Source of the DNA: Phaeobacter gallaeciensis DSM 26640
GTDB lineage: Bacteria; Pseudomonadota; Alphaproteobacteria; Rhodobacterales; Rhodobacteraceae
Length of the DNA: 64,000 bases
Direction of reading: 5' to 3'
NCBI RefSeq assembly: GCF_000511385.1
Contig: NC_023137.1
Coordinates: 3,665,001 to 3,729,000, forward strand
The position numbers and the translations under genes are program-made. Under the pieces are notes generated by a model. The model had not been told where the DNA came from and did no database searches. It saw only the letters and a list, made by a program, of their open reading frames with translations. Below, in pieces: positions 8,174 through 16,613 of the stretch (position 1 is its first letter; each line of letters starts with the position of its first letter).

Positions 8174-8596
8174 TCAATCCGGATCTGTCTTCCCCAACGC
8201 GCAGATATGGGCCCATTCCGCTGCAGTGACAGGCTGTACTGACAGCCGGGAGTTCTTCACGAGAACCATATCCTCAAGACGCGGGTCACCCTTGATCTGA
8301 TCGAGAGTGACCGGCACAGAAAAGCTGCGCACCGCTTTGATATCAACGCATTCCCAGCGGGGATCGTCTGTGGTGCTGTCTGGATGAATCTCAGCGCAGA
8401 TTTCAACGATCCCGACCACGGATTTTTCCTTCATCGAATGATAGAAGAATCCACGATCTCCGATCTTCATTTCGCGCATGAAATTGCGCGCCTGATAGTT
8501 GCGCACGCCGTCCCATTCCTCACCCGTCTCGCCCTTGGCTTGCTGGTCAGCCCAGCTCCAGGTGGAGGGTTCGGATTTGAACAGCCAATATGCCAT
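8174..8596 (-). CDS. EVE domain-containing protein
   Basis: A 140-aa protein consisting of one EVE domain (PUA-like fold thought to bind modified bases in RNA or DNA). Typical motifs are MAYWLFKSEPSTWSW at the start, WDGVRNYQARNFMREMK, GFFYHS and the late LVKNSRLSVQPVTAAEW. The start at 8596 matches the family N-terminus and overlaps the stop of the YciI gene by one base (TGATG), so the two are translationally coupled. It belongs to the leftward tsaD-gpsA-yciI-EVE operon. Confidence 0.9.
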   Translation of the reverse strand: MAYWLFKSEPSTWSWADQQAKGETGEEWDGVRNYQARNFMREMKIGDRGFFYHSMKEKSVVGIVEICAEIHPDSTTDDPRWECVDIKAVRSFSVPVTLDQIKGDPRLEDMVLVKNSRLSVQPVTAAEWAHICALGKTDPD

Positions 8597-8868
8597 CAGC
8601 CGACGACTTTCTTCCAAGTGATCAGCTCAACCGCTTCAAACAGGCCAGCCTTGGCGTAGGGGTCGTTGTCGGCCCAGTTCTGACCGGCGGCCATATCTTC
8701 GACATCAAGGATGATCAATGAGCCAACCATGCCGCCATCCTGGTCCAGCAGGGGACCGGCCTGCGCCACAACACCGGTTTCCTCAATATACGTGAGATGC
8801 GCCGCCCGGTTGTCCATCCGGGTCTGCAAATGATCGGGTTTATCGCGCGCGATCAGGGCAATCAGCAT
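8596..8868 (-). CDS. YciI-like protein
   Basis: A 90-aa YCII-domain protein (ferredoxin-like dimeric fold). The conserved N-terminal aspartate and the histidine in RAAHLTYIEE are present, as is the GGMVGSLIILDVED strand and the DPYAKAGLFEAVEL segment. The family is thought to bind small molecules, and the true substrate is unknown. It starts one base after the gpsA stop and overlaps the EVE gene by one base, so it is an internal operon gene. The gpsA-YciI-EVE order is common in Rhodobacterales. Confidence 0.88.
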   Translation of the reverse strand: MLIALIARDKPDHLQTRMDNRAAHLTYIEETGVVAQAGPLLDQDGGMVGSLIILDVEDMAAGQNWADNDPYAKAGLFEAVELITWKKVVG

Positions 8869-8869
8869 G

Positions 8870-9832
8870 TCATTCCTCTTTCAATGGTCTTGCAAGCAGT
8901 TGAGCGGTGGCGTCGGCAATCGTCAAGCGTTGATCGAGCAGGGCCACAACAATGGCGGTGATGGGCATGTCCAGATTTTGCGACTGAGCTTCGGCGTGAA
9001 CGGCACGCGCGGTAGCAGCGCCTTCAACCGTGATATTGGGGTCAAACGTCTCGTTTCGTCCAATAGCCAGCCCAAGACGATAGTTTCGCGACAGCTCCGA
9101 GCTGCAGGTCAAAGTGAGGTCACCAAATCCGGAGAGACCTGCCAGCGTATCGGCCTGCGCACCAGCTGCCAGTGCCATGCGCTGCATTTCGGCATAGCCG
9201 CGGGTCATCAGCGCGGCACGGGCGCTGTCGCCAAGTCCAGCGCCAATGACAGCACCGCAGGCAATCGCCATCACGTTCTTCAGCGCGCCGCCAATTTCGG
9301 CGCCGCTTGTGTCCGTAGTACGGTAAAGCCGAAGGTTCTTCGTGGTCAGCTGCTGCTGCAATTGCGCCCCCGTTTCCGGGTCACGGCAAGCCAATGTCAG
9401 CGCCGTCGGCAGGCCTTTTGCGATATCGGCGGCGAAACTGGGGCCGGTCAACAAGGCGGTCCGGGCCGTCGGAAGGCAGGCGTGGAGAACCACCAACGGA
9501 CCCTGACCGGTTTTGAGTTCAATCCCCTTGCAGCAGGCCACAAGAGCGCGGTTGCGCAGCAGATCAGCATGGGTGCTGACAAAACTCCGTAGGGTCTGCA
9601 TCGGCACGGCGAGCAAGATGGTATCAGCCTGCGTAGCGCGCTCCAGATCACTGGTCACCGTCAGTGTTTCCGGCAGATCGGCGCCGGGCAGGCGCCGGGT
9701 GTTGCGCCGGGTCGCCTGCATATCGCGCGCCTGAGCGGCATCTCGTGCCCATAGGGTAACCGGACCATTGCCTGCGAGAGAAATTGCCAGCGCCGTGCCA
9801 AATGCGCCGGATCCAAGCACCGAAACACTCAT
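8870..9832 (-). CDS. gpsA: NAD(P)-dependent glycerol-3-phosphate dehydrogenase
   Basis: Cytosolic GpsA, 320 aa, making sn-glycerol-3-phosphate from dihydroxyacetone phosphate for phospholipid synthesis. The N-terminal dinucleotide-binding motif is [22 protein letters not shown] and the catalytic lysine in [13 protein letters not shown], plus [20 protein letters not shown], are characteristic. The start overlaps the tsaD stop by four bases (ATGA). It is the second gene of the tsaD operon. Confidence 0.97.
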   Translation of the reverse strand: MSVSVLGSGAFGTALAISLAGNGPVTLWARDAAQARDMQATRRNTRRLPGADLPETLTVTSDLERATQADTILLAVPMQTLRSFVSTHADLLRNRALVACCKGIELKTGQGPLVVLHACLPTARTALLTGPSFAADIAKGLPTALTLACRDPETGAQLQQQLTTKNLRLYRTTDTSGAEIGGALKNVMAIACGAVIGAGLGDSARAALMTRGYAEMQRMALAAGAQADTLAGLSGFGDLTLTCSSELSRNYRLGLAIGRNETFDPNITVEGAATARAVHAEAQSQNLDMPITAIVVALLDQRLTIADATAQLLARPLKEE

Positions 9833-10926
9833 GCTTTGGCGCCTTTCTTGCCGCTGCCCAACATGGCGGGGCTGCTCTGATCCAGTGGCCAGCGTGGCCG
9901 GGCGGTCAAGTCCATGCCGTCCTGCGCGCCATTGCGGAACCGTTCAAGCCCGGCGTAGGCGATCATCGCCGCATTGTCCGTGCAAAGCGCCAGAGGCGGG
10001 GCGAGGAACTGTGCGTCAACCTCAGAACAAACAGTCTCTAATATGGACCGAATAGCGGTATTCGCTGCAACGCCACCCGCGACGGCAACGGTGCGGGCCG
10101 CCGGGGCTTCTTCAAGATAGTGCCGGATTGCGCGACGTGTCTTTTCCGCCAGGACGTCAGCAACAGCTGCCTGGAAACCGGCACAGAGATCGGCGCGGTC
10201 CTGACGTGTCAAACCGCCCTTCTCAGCCATCACCTGATCCCGCATGCGCATCAGTGCGGTTTTCAGGCCGGAGAATGAGAGGTTGCAATCTGGACGGTCC
10301 AATAGCGGACGGGGAAAGCGGAAACGGCGGGGATCCCCGCTTTCGGCTTCCTTCTGCACCGACGGGCCGCCGGGTTGCGGCAGGCCGAGCAGGCGAGCGG
10401 TCTTGTCAAAGGCTTCGCCGGGCGCATCGTCGATTGTTCCGCCCAGCCGTTTGAAATCATCGGGCCCCCGCACGATCAGGTACTGACAATGCCCGCCTGA
10501 TACCAGCAGCATCAGATAGGGATAGGGCACCGCATCCGTCAGTCGGGGTGTCAGCGCATGGCCGGCCAGATGGTTGACGCCAACCAGCGGTAGCCCGGTC
10601 GCGGCCGCCAGCCCCTTGGCGCACATCACACCAGAAATCACGCCGCCAATCAGTCCCGGACCTGCCGTGACGGCGATGGCATCCATATCCCGCAGGTGCA
10701 GATCGGCCGCGGCCAGCGCATCGCGGACGCAGTGGTCGAGCTTTTCGGCGTGGGCGCGGGCTGCGATTTCTGGCACCACACCGCCAAAGGCGCTGTGGAG
10801 TTCGGTCTGGCCAAACACGACGGAGGAGAGCACCTCTGCCGGGCCTTGCCCGGACTGGCGCACCACGGCAGCCGCCGTATCGTCGCAGCTGCTTTCCAAT
10901 CCCAGAAGGGTGAGGCTTTGTTCCAT
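9829..10926 (-). CDS. tsaD: tRNA N6-threonylcarbamoyladenosine synthase TsaD
   Basis: The catalytic ASKHA-fold subunit that transfers threonylcarbamoyl to A37 of ANN-decoding tRNAs. The metal-binding histidines are H119 and H123 in NHLAGH. The N-terminal [23 protein letters not shown] and LVSGGHCQY are conserved, with GVAANTAIR and [17 protein letters not shown] near the C-terminus. The ATG at 10926 gives the standard length of 365 aa; an in-frame ATG at 10965 adds a non-conserved tail. Head of the leftward operon and divergent from hemD, as in many alphaproteobacteria. Confidence 0.97.
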   Translation of the reverse strand: MEQSLTLLGLESSCDDTAAAVVRQSGQGPAEVLSSVVFGQTELHSAFGGVVPEIAARAHAEKLDHCVRDALAAADLHLRDMDAIAVTAGPGLIGGVISGVMCAKGLAAATGLPLVGVNHLAGHALTPRLTDAVPYPYLMLLVSGGHCQYLIVRGPDDFKRLGGTIDDAPGEAFDKTARLLGLPQPGGPSVQKEAESGDPRRFRFPRPLLDRPDCNLSFSGLKTALMRMRDQVMAEKGGLTRQDRADLCAGFQAAVADVLAEKTRRAIRHYLEEAPAARTVAVAGGVAANTAIRSILETVCSEVDAQFLAPPLALCTDNAAMIAYAGLERFRNGAQDGMDLTARPRWPLDQSSPAMLGSGKKGAKA

Positions 10927-11000
10927 GGCGTTACCGTTGCATCCTGTCCGTGCCGGGGCTACCACCTATGACAGTGGCGAACAATCCCGAGGGGCGTGTG

Positions 11001-11735
11001 ATGGTCGGCCTATTGATGACGCGCCCCCGTGTGGTGGCAGAGCGATTTGTCGAAGATCTGCCCGCCTCGACCAGAGAGACTGTGCAGGTGATCTACGCGC
11101 CGTTGATCAGGACAACGGCGCTGAACCCGCCATCTGATCCCTCCGCACGGGGGCTTTCTTCAGGAGATGTGATCTTCTCATCCGCGAATGGGGTGCGCTA
11201 TGCATCTGCGCCGTTTGCGGGGCAGGGCGCCTATTGCGTCGGGCAACGCACAACGCAGGCCGCAGCGGCGAAAGGGTGGCGCGCGATTTGCTGTGGTCAG
11301 GATGCTGACGCGTTGGTGCAGACCTTATCCGAGGTTCCACCTGCAGGTCCGCTGATCCATTTGCGCGGCGTCCATAGCCGCGGCGACATAGCCGAGCGGC
11401 TTCGCCTGGCGAGGGTCAATTGCCGGGAACAGGTGATTTATGATCAGGTTTTGCTTCCTTATGAAGACGAGGCGCGGATTGCGATGGATGCGCAAGCGTC
11501 GCTGATCGTGCCGCTTTTTTCACCGCGGACCGCTCAGCAATTTGTCAAATTGGCGCCATATTGCGCAGACCTGCATCTGATTGCATTCAGCAAGGCGGTT
11601 GCAGAGCCTCTGAAAGGCTTGAAATGCAAGGGCTTACAGATATGTAAGTCTCCAACCGCGGCAGCAATGTGTACACTGGTGCGTGATGCCGCAGCTGGTC
11701 TGGCGCGGGTTGAGGGTGGGCCATCGGCACAGTAA
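11001..11735 (+). CDS. hemD: Uroporphyrinogen-III synthase
   Basis: HemD cyclises hydroxymethylbilane to uroporphyrinogen III in tetrapyrrole synthesis. The 244-aa protein has the expected LLMTRPRVVAERF start, the FSSANGVRYA motif, the CVGQRTTQAAAAKGW hinge segment and VYDQVLLP-like sequence (IYDQVLLPYEDEAR), with PLFSPRTAQQF in the second domain. The family is poorly conserved, so identification rests on these motifs plus context (tsaD, mitofilin, hemY). GAGGGG precedes the ATG at 11001; ATG 10968 is an alternative start. Confidence 0.9.
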   Translation: MVGLLMTRPRVVAERFVEDLPASTRETVQVIYAPLIRTTALNPPSDPSARGLSSGDVIFSSANGVRYASAPFAGQGAYCVGQRTTQAAAAKGWRAICCGQDADALVQTLSEVPPAGPLIHLRGVHSRGDIAERLRLARVNCREQVIYDQVLLPYEDEARIAMDAQASLIVPLFSPRTAQQFVKLAPYCADLHLIAFSKAVAEPLKGLKCKGLQICKSPTAAAMCTLVRDAAAGLARVEGGPSAQ

Positions 11736-11788
11736 GTTTATTGCTGAGTTGCTGTTAAGAGATTTTGAGAATCGAGGGGGACGTCGGC

Positions 11789-13147
11789 GTGGCTGACAAG
11801 AAAACAACCGATGAGACGCAGGCAGAAGAGAGCCAGACGTCTGTCTCCAAACCGGACATCGACGACACAACCGCTGGTGATGCGGTCTCTGACAGCCTGA
11901 GTGTTGAAGATGATGAGACATCCGATATGGCTGCTGTGGCGGACTTGAACGACCCGGACAACACGGATCCCGCGGCTGCACAAGAGGACGCAGTCTTCAA
12001 TGAGTCGGATGACGATCCGGCGCAAGGGGGCGCTGATCTCGATCCCATCGAGACAGCTGAGGGCATGAATGCTGAAAATGCGTCGGAGGACCAAACAGTT
12101 GATAATCCGCCTGTTGCTGCGGCATCGGTCCATGAGGTCGAACGTGTCGTCGAAAAACGAGGTGGGTTTGGAGCCGCTCTCCTAGGGGGGGTCGTTGCTG
12201 CGGGGCTGGGCTTTGTAGCGGGCCAGTCAAATGTGCTGAATGATTTTATGCCGCCCTCTTGGCGCAGTTCAGCGCCCGTCGATGCAGCCGCGCTTGAGCA
12301 GTTGAAGCAAAGCTTCAGCGCTCAGATTGCGGAGCTGGAGGAGCGGGTTGCCGCTGACGATGTCCCGGATATCGCGCCGCTCACGCAGCAGATAGATGCG
12401 TTGGCAGAGGAGGTTGCCTCCCTGCGGTCCAGTGAGATGGCGACTGGATCTGATGAATTGGCGGGGGTGATTGAGACATTGGCGGTCCGTGTGGATGCTC
12501 TGGAGAGCCGCCCCATCACGGATGCTGCCAGCCCGGCCGCTGTTGCGGCATTCGAAGCCGAGCTGAGCAAGCTTCAGGACAGCCTCGCTGAACAGCGCGC
12601 CGAAGTGGAAAAGATGGTTGAGGAGGCGCGGGCGATGGATGCAGCCAGCGCCGAAGCCGCCCGTATTGCAAGCGCCCAGACAATCGTCGCCCGGCTGCGG
12701 TCGTCGATTGATGCGGGCACCAGCTTTGGCGGATTGATCGAAGAGTTGCAGGCCGTTGGTGTAACCGCGCCGGAGGCGTTGACCGGGTCCGCAGAGGCGG
12801 GCGTCAGCACGCGTGCAAGTCTGCGTGATGGGTTTGCCCCGGCTGCGCGTGAGGCTCTGGCTTCGGCCCGTCAGGAAACCAAGGGAACAGGCGGCATCGC
12901 GGCCTATGTGCGGCGTCAGCTGGGCGCACGTTCGGTCGCCCCACGTGACGGAGATGATCCCGATGCGGTGCTGTCGCGCGCCGAAGCCGCTGTGCAGAGC
13001 GGCGATCTGCAAGGGGCCCTGACCGAGTTGCAGTCTCTGCCGGAAACCGCCCGTGCACCGTTGGCCGATTGGGAGGCCGCTGCGCGCGCCCGTCTGGCCG
13101 CTGTTGCTGCCGTGAATGATCTGGCCCAAAGCCTGAACGCCAAATAA
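11789..13147 (+). CDS. Mitofilin/Mic60-like inner-membrane protein
   Basis: Alphaproteobacterial relative of mitochondrial Mic60, which shapes inner-membrane invaginations and tethers to the outer membrane. It has a very acidic disordered N-terminus (~115 residues), one glycine-rich transmembrane helix (GGFGAALLGGVVAAGLGFVAG), a long coiled-coil and a C-terminal mitofilin-like helical domain (GDLQGALTELQSLP, APLADWEAAARARL). The start is probably the GTG at 11789, with GAGGGGG nine bases upstream, giving 452 aa. It lies between hemD and hemY, its conserved location. Confidence 0.85.
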   Translation: MADKKTTDETQAEESQTSVSKPDIDDTTAGDAVSDSLSVEDDETSDMAAVADLNDPDNTDPAAAQEDAVFNESDDDPAQGGADLDPIETAEGMNAENASEDQTVDNPPVAAASVHEVERVVEKRGGFGAALLGGVVAAGLGFVAGQSNVLNDFMPPSWRSSAPVDAAALEQLKQSFSAQIAELEERVAADDVPDIAPLTQQIDALAEEVASLRSSEMATGSDELAGVIETLAVRVDALESRPITDAASPAAVAAFEAELSKLQDSLAEQRAEVEKMVEEARAMDAASAEAARIASAQTIVARLRSSIDAGTSFGGLIEELQAVGVTAPEALTGSAEAGVSTRASLRDGFAPAAREALASARQETKGTGGIAAYVRRQLGARSVAPRDGDDPDAVLSRAEAAVQSGDLQGALTELQSLPETARAPLADWEAAARARLAAVAAVNDLAQSLNAK

Positions 13148-13157
13148 GGAAGCTGCC

Positions 13158-14681
13158 ATGCTCTGGTCGTTGTTGAAGATCCTCGTATTTGTCGCCATCG
13201 TGGCGGTGCTGGCCTTTGGTGCTGCTTTGCTGACGGAGACGGCGGGGGGCGTGCAGATCACTGTCGCCGGCACTGAATACACCCTGAGTGCGCTGCAGTC
13301 GGTAATCGCGCTAGCCATTCTGGTATTTGCAGTCTGGGTCCTGTTCAAACTGTTGTCATTGTTGCTGGCGACGCTGCGCTTTCTCAATGGAGATGAGACC
13401 GCGATTTCGCGCTATTTTGACAAGGGCCGCGAGCGGAAGGGCTATCAGGCGCTCTCTGACGGTCTGATGGCGTTGGCCTCCGGTGAGGGGCGTCTGGCCA
13501 TGGCCAAGGCTGCGCGGGCGGAGAAATATCTGGAGAAGCCGGAACTGACGGATTTGTTGACTGCGCAGGCGGCGGAGCTGGCCGGGGACACAAAAAAGGC
13601 GGCCGAGGCTTACAAACGCTTGGTCAGCAACCAGTCGACCCGCTTTGTTGGTGTCCGAGGCATCATGAAGCAAAAGCTGTCTGAAGGGGATACCGACACC
13701 GCACGCCAACTGGCGGAGAAGGCGCTCAGTCTGCGGCCCAAGCACGAGGAGGTGCAGGATACCCTGCTGACGCTTCAGGCACGGGCACAGGATTGGGCCG
13801 GCGCCCGCAAGACGCTGACCACCAAGCTAAAGACTGGCACCCTGCCACGTGATGTCTACAAACGTCGCGATGCTGTGCTGGCGCTGTCGGCCTCCAAGGC
13901 GATCGTTGAAGAGGGCGCGACGGTCGATCAGCAGGAACAGGCGATTGAAGCCAACCGGCTTTCGCCGGATTTGGTTCCGGCGGCAGCCATGGCGGCGCGG
14001 GCTTATCTGGCTCGGGACAAGAAACGGTATGCAATCCGGGTGCTGAAGAAAGCCTGGGAGGCGCAGCCGCACCCGGATCTGGCCCATGCGTTTGCAGAGG
14101 TTGAGCCGACTGAAACCGCACAGGAGCGGGTGAAACGGTTTGCCCAGCTGTCACGTCTTGCGCCGCAACACGATGAGACCCGTTTGGTGATGGCCGAACT
14201 GCATATCGTGGCTGAGGATTTCCCAGAGGCGCGCCGCGCGCTGGGCGATCTGGTTGAACGCGAGCCGGACGCGCGTGCGTTGACCTTGATGGCGGCGATC
14301 GAAAAGGGCGAGGGCGCCAGCGATGCGGTGATCCAGGGTTGGCTGGCACGGGCGCTGAATGCGCCACGCGGGCCGCAGTGGGTCTGCGGAAACTGCAACC
14401 ACATCCATGCAGAATGGGCGCCGGTCTGCGAAAACTGCGCCAGTTTTGATACCCTCAGCTGGCGCCGCCCGGAGGCACCGGAGGTTGTTGGTGCCACAGG
14501 GGCGCAGGTTCTGCCATTGATCACCGGCACGCCAGAGGGCGCAGCTGGCCCGGATGCCTCCGATATTCCAGAGGTGGAGCTGTTGGAGGGCGGCGATACA
14601 GCTGTACCCGACATGGATGAAACTGTGACCCAGACCCCTGATACGGGTGACGGGGATTCCAAAACCCAAAGCGCAAAATAG
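13158..14681 (+). CDS. HemY-like membrane TPR protein with C-terminal zinc ribbon
   Basis: HemY_N/TPR protein, 507 aa, anchored by two N-terminal membrane helices (about 3-25 and 44-68). The HemY_N signature is LRFLNGDETAISRYFDKGRERKGYQALSDGL-like, followed by tetratricopeptide-type helices to ~400. Despite the name, its role in haem synthesis is unproven. Unusual: four cysteines C410, C413, C424 and C427 (CGNC...CENC) form a rubredoxin/zinc-ribbon-like knuckle after the TPR part, followed by an acidic tail. It lies 10 nt after the mitofilin gene, probably one transcript with hemD. Confidence 0.85.
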   Translation: MLWSLLKILVFVAIVAVLAFGAALLTETAGGVQITVAGTEYTLSALQSVIALAILVFAVWVLFKLLSLLLATLRFLNGDETAISRYFDKGRERKGYQALSDGLMALASGEGRLAMAKAARAEKYLEKPELTDLLTAQAAELAGDTKKAAEAYKRLVSNQSTRFVGVRGIMKQKLSEGDTDTARQLAEKALSLRPKHEEVQDTLLTLQARAQDWAGARKTLTTKLKTGTLPRDVYKRRDAVLALSASKAIVEEGATVDQQEQAIEANRLSPDLVPAAAMAARAYLARDKKRYAIRVLKKAWEAQPHPDLAHAFAEVEPTETAQERVKRFAQLSRLAPQHDETRLVMAELHIVAEDFPEARRALGDLVEREPDARALTLMAAIEKGEGASDAVIQGWLARALNAPRGPQWVCGNCNHIHAEWAPVCENCASFDTLSWRRPEAPEVVGATGAQVLPLITGTPEGAAGPDASDIPEVELLEGGDTAVPDMDETVTQTPDTGDGDSKTQSAK

Positions 14682-14693
14682 ATCTTTTCCAAG

Positions 14694-14730
14694 CGGTGCG
14701 CCGATGCTAAAGCGCGCCGCACCGATTTTT
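14694..14730 (+). terminator. Terminator after hemY-like gene
   Basis: The stem CGGTGCG/CGCACCG (7 bp, loop 17 nt) is followed by ATTTTT, 12 nt after the stop codon. Confidence 0.6.
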
Positions 14731-14752
14731 GCAGGCCAAACCTGCACCGGTC

Positions 14753-14828
14753 GCCGCTGTAGCTCAGATGGTAGAGCACGTCATTCGTAATGATGGGGTC
14801 GGGGGTTCGAGTCCCTTCAGCGGCACCA
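14753..14828 (+). tRNA. tRNA-Thr (CGT anticodon)
   Basis: Full cloverleaf: acceptor GCCGCTG/CAGCGGC, D-arm GCTC-GAGC, anticodon stem CGTCA/TGATG with loop TTCGTAA (anticodon CGT, reads ACG), T-arm GGGGG/CCCTT with loop TTCGAGT. Discriminator A at 14825 and an encoded CCA at 14826-14828. Confidence 0.97.
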
Positions 14829-14971
14829 GTTTTCTTCTCAAGACGGACCTTTGTTCACCTGCTCCGCGTCCGCGATGACGTACCGTCAGAGTGGACAGTT
14901 CTCGCAAAAGCGGTGCTGATCTGCTGGCAGCCTGGGAGAGCTGTTGACGCAGGATGTGCGGGGAGGTCGTG

Positions 14972-16588
14972 ATGGAGGCGGACTATGTGATCGTTGGCGG
15001 TGGCTCAGCGGGGTCGACGCTGGCGTCCCGACTGAGTGAAGATCCCGATGTGACGGTTTGCCTGCTGGAGGCCGGCGGGCGCGGTGACGGTCTGTTGGTC
15101 CGGGCCCCGGCCGCAGTTGTCGCTATGCTGCCGGGTCGCCCAAAGATCAACAACTGGGCCTATGAGACGGTGCCGCAGCCGGGCCTGAACGGGCGGCGGG
15201 GCTATCAGCCACGTGGCAAGGGGTTGGGTGGATCCAGCGCGATCAACGCCATGCTCTATATTCGTGGCCATTCCAAAGACTATGATGAATGGGCGGCCTT
15301 GGGGTGTGAGGGGTGGGACTGGAAATCGGTGCTGCCCTATTTCCGCAAGTCTGAGAACAACGAACGTGGTGATGATGCGTTGCACGGCGCGGCTGGTCCG
15401 CTTCAGGTCAGCAATCAGAAATCACCTCGCCCGATCACAGACGCCTTTGTGAAGGCGGGGCAGTCCCTGCAAATCCGGCACCGTGAGGATTTCAACTCCG
15501 GCGATAACGAGGGCATCGGCCACTATCAGGTGACGCAGTTTCACCGGGATGATCGCAATGGCGAGCGGTGCTCGGCTGCGACGGCCTACCTACATCCGGT
15601 CATGGAACGCCCAAATTTGACGGTGATCACCCGTGCGCAAGCGTCCTCTGTTGCGTTCGAGGGCAAGCGGGCAGTTGGGGTGCACTATAGTCAGGGTGGT
15701 CGCGCGCATATGGTGCGCGCCCGCCGCGAAGTGATCCTGAGCGGTGGGGCGTTCAATTCACCCCAGCTGCTGCAACTGTCTGGTGTTGGCCGTCCCGAAG
15801 ACATACGCCCGCATGGGATCGATATGGTGCACGAACTGCCGGGAGTTGGTCAGAATCTGCAGGACCACCTCGATTTCACGCTGGCTTATAAGTCCCGGGA
15901 TCGGGACAATTTTGGTATCTCCTTGCCTGGCAGTGTTTCGCTGCTGCGCCATATCTGGAACTGGCGCAAGACCGGGCGCGGTATGATTGCCACGCCCTTT
16001 GCCGAAGGGGCAGCGTTTCTGAAAACCGACCCCAATGAGGAGCGGGCTGATATACAGCTGCATTTCGTCATCTCAATTGTCGATGATCACGCGCGCAAAC
16101 TGCATATGGGGCATGGGTTCAGCTGTCATATCTGTGTGCTGAGGCCGAAGTCTCGCGGCTCTGTTAGCCTCAACAGTGCTGATCCCAAGGCCGCCCCTCG
16201 AATTGATCCGCAGTTCCTTGCCGATCCAGAGGATCTGGCCGTGCTGATCAAGGGCGTGCGCAAGACGCGGCAGATCATGGCGGCAGAGCCACTGGCGGGC
16301 TATGTACACAAGGAATTGTTCATAGACGACGAGCCGGATGACGCTGCCTTGGAGCAGCACATTCGTGCACGGGCGGATACAATTTATCACCCGGTTGGCA
16401 CCTGTAAGATGGGAACCGATCCGCTGTCGGTGGTTGATCCTTCGCTTCGGGTCCACGGGCTACAGGGATTACGGGTGGTTGATGCGTCGATCATGCCGCG
16501 GCTGATTGGCGGGAATACCAACGCCCCCACCATTATGATCGCGGAAAAAGCCGCAGATATTATACGCGGCGCTTCGGCCCGCGGCTGA
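14972..16588 (+). CDS. GMC-family FAD oxidoreductase (choline/alcohol dehydrogenase-like)
   Basis: A 538-aa flavoprotein of the glucose-methanol-choline family. The FAD-binding start is YVIVGGGSAGSTLASRLSE (residues ~4-22), followed by the GMC signature GKGLGGSSAINAMLYIRGH and GAFNSPQLLQLSGVG. Catalytic residues near the C-terminus lie in YHPVGTCKMG and NTNAPTIMIAEKAAD. Close to BetA and alcohol dehydrogenase AlkJ in length; the alcohol substrate cannot be read from sequence. The start at 14972 has GGGAGG six bases upstream. It is followed by an acyl-CoA ligase after 25 nt, suggesting a short alcohol/acid degradation operon. Confidence 0.9.
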   Translation: MEADYVIVGGGSAGSTLASRLSEDPDVTVCLLEAGGRGDGLLVRAPAAVVAMLPGRPKINNWAYETVPQPGLNGRRGYQPRGKGLGGSSAINAMLYIRGHSKDYDEWAALGCEGWDWKSVLPYFRKSENNERGDDALHGAAGPLQVSNQKSPRPITDAFVKAGQSLQIRHREDFNSGDNEGIGHYQVTQFHRDDRNGERCSAATAYLHPVMERPNLTVITRAQASSVAFEGKRAVGVHYSQGGRAHMVRARREVILSGGAFNSPQLLQLSGVGRPEDIRPHGIDMVHELPGVGQNLQDHLDFTLAYKSRDRDNFGISLPGSVSLLRHIWNWRKTGRGMIATPFAEGAAFLKTDPNEERADIQLHFVISIVDDHARKLHMGHGFSCHICVLRPKSRGSVSLNSADPKAAPRIDPQFLADPEDLAVLIKGVRKTRQIMAAEPLAGYVHKELFIDDEPDDAALEQHIRARADTIYHPVGTCKMGTDPLSVVDPSLRVHGLQGLRVVDASIMPRLIGGNTNAPTIMIAEKAADIIRGASARG

Positions 16589-16613
16589 CATTTCAATTTC
16601 GGAGAAGACGACG

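Noticed and set aside
12269..13387. 372-codon minus frame opposite the mitofilin gene
   Set aside because: Antisense shadow; the + gene has coiled-coil and membrane features and conserved neighbours.
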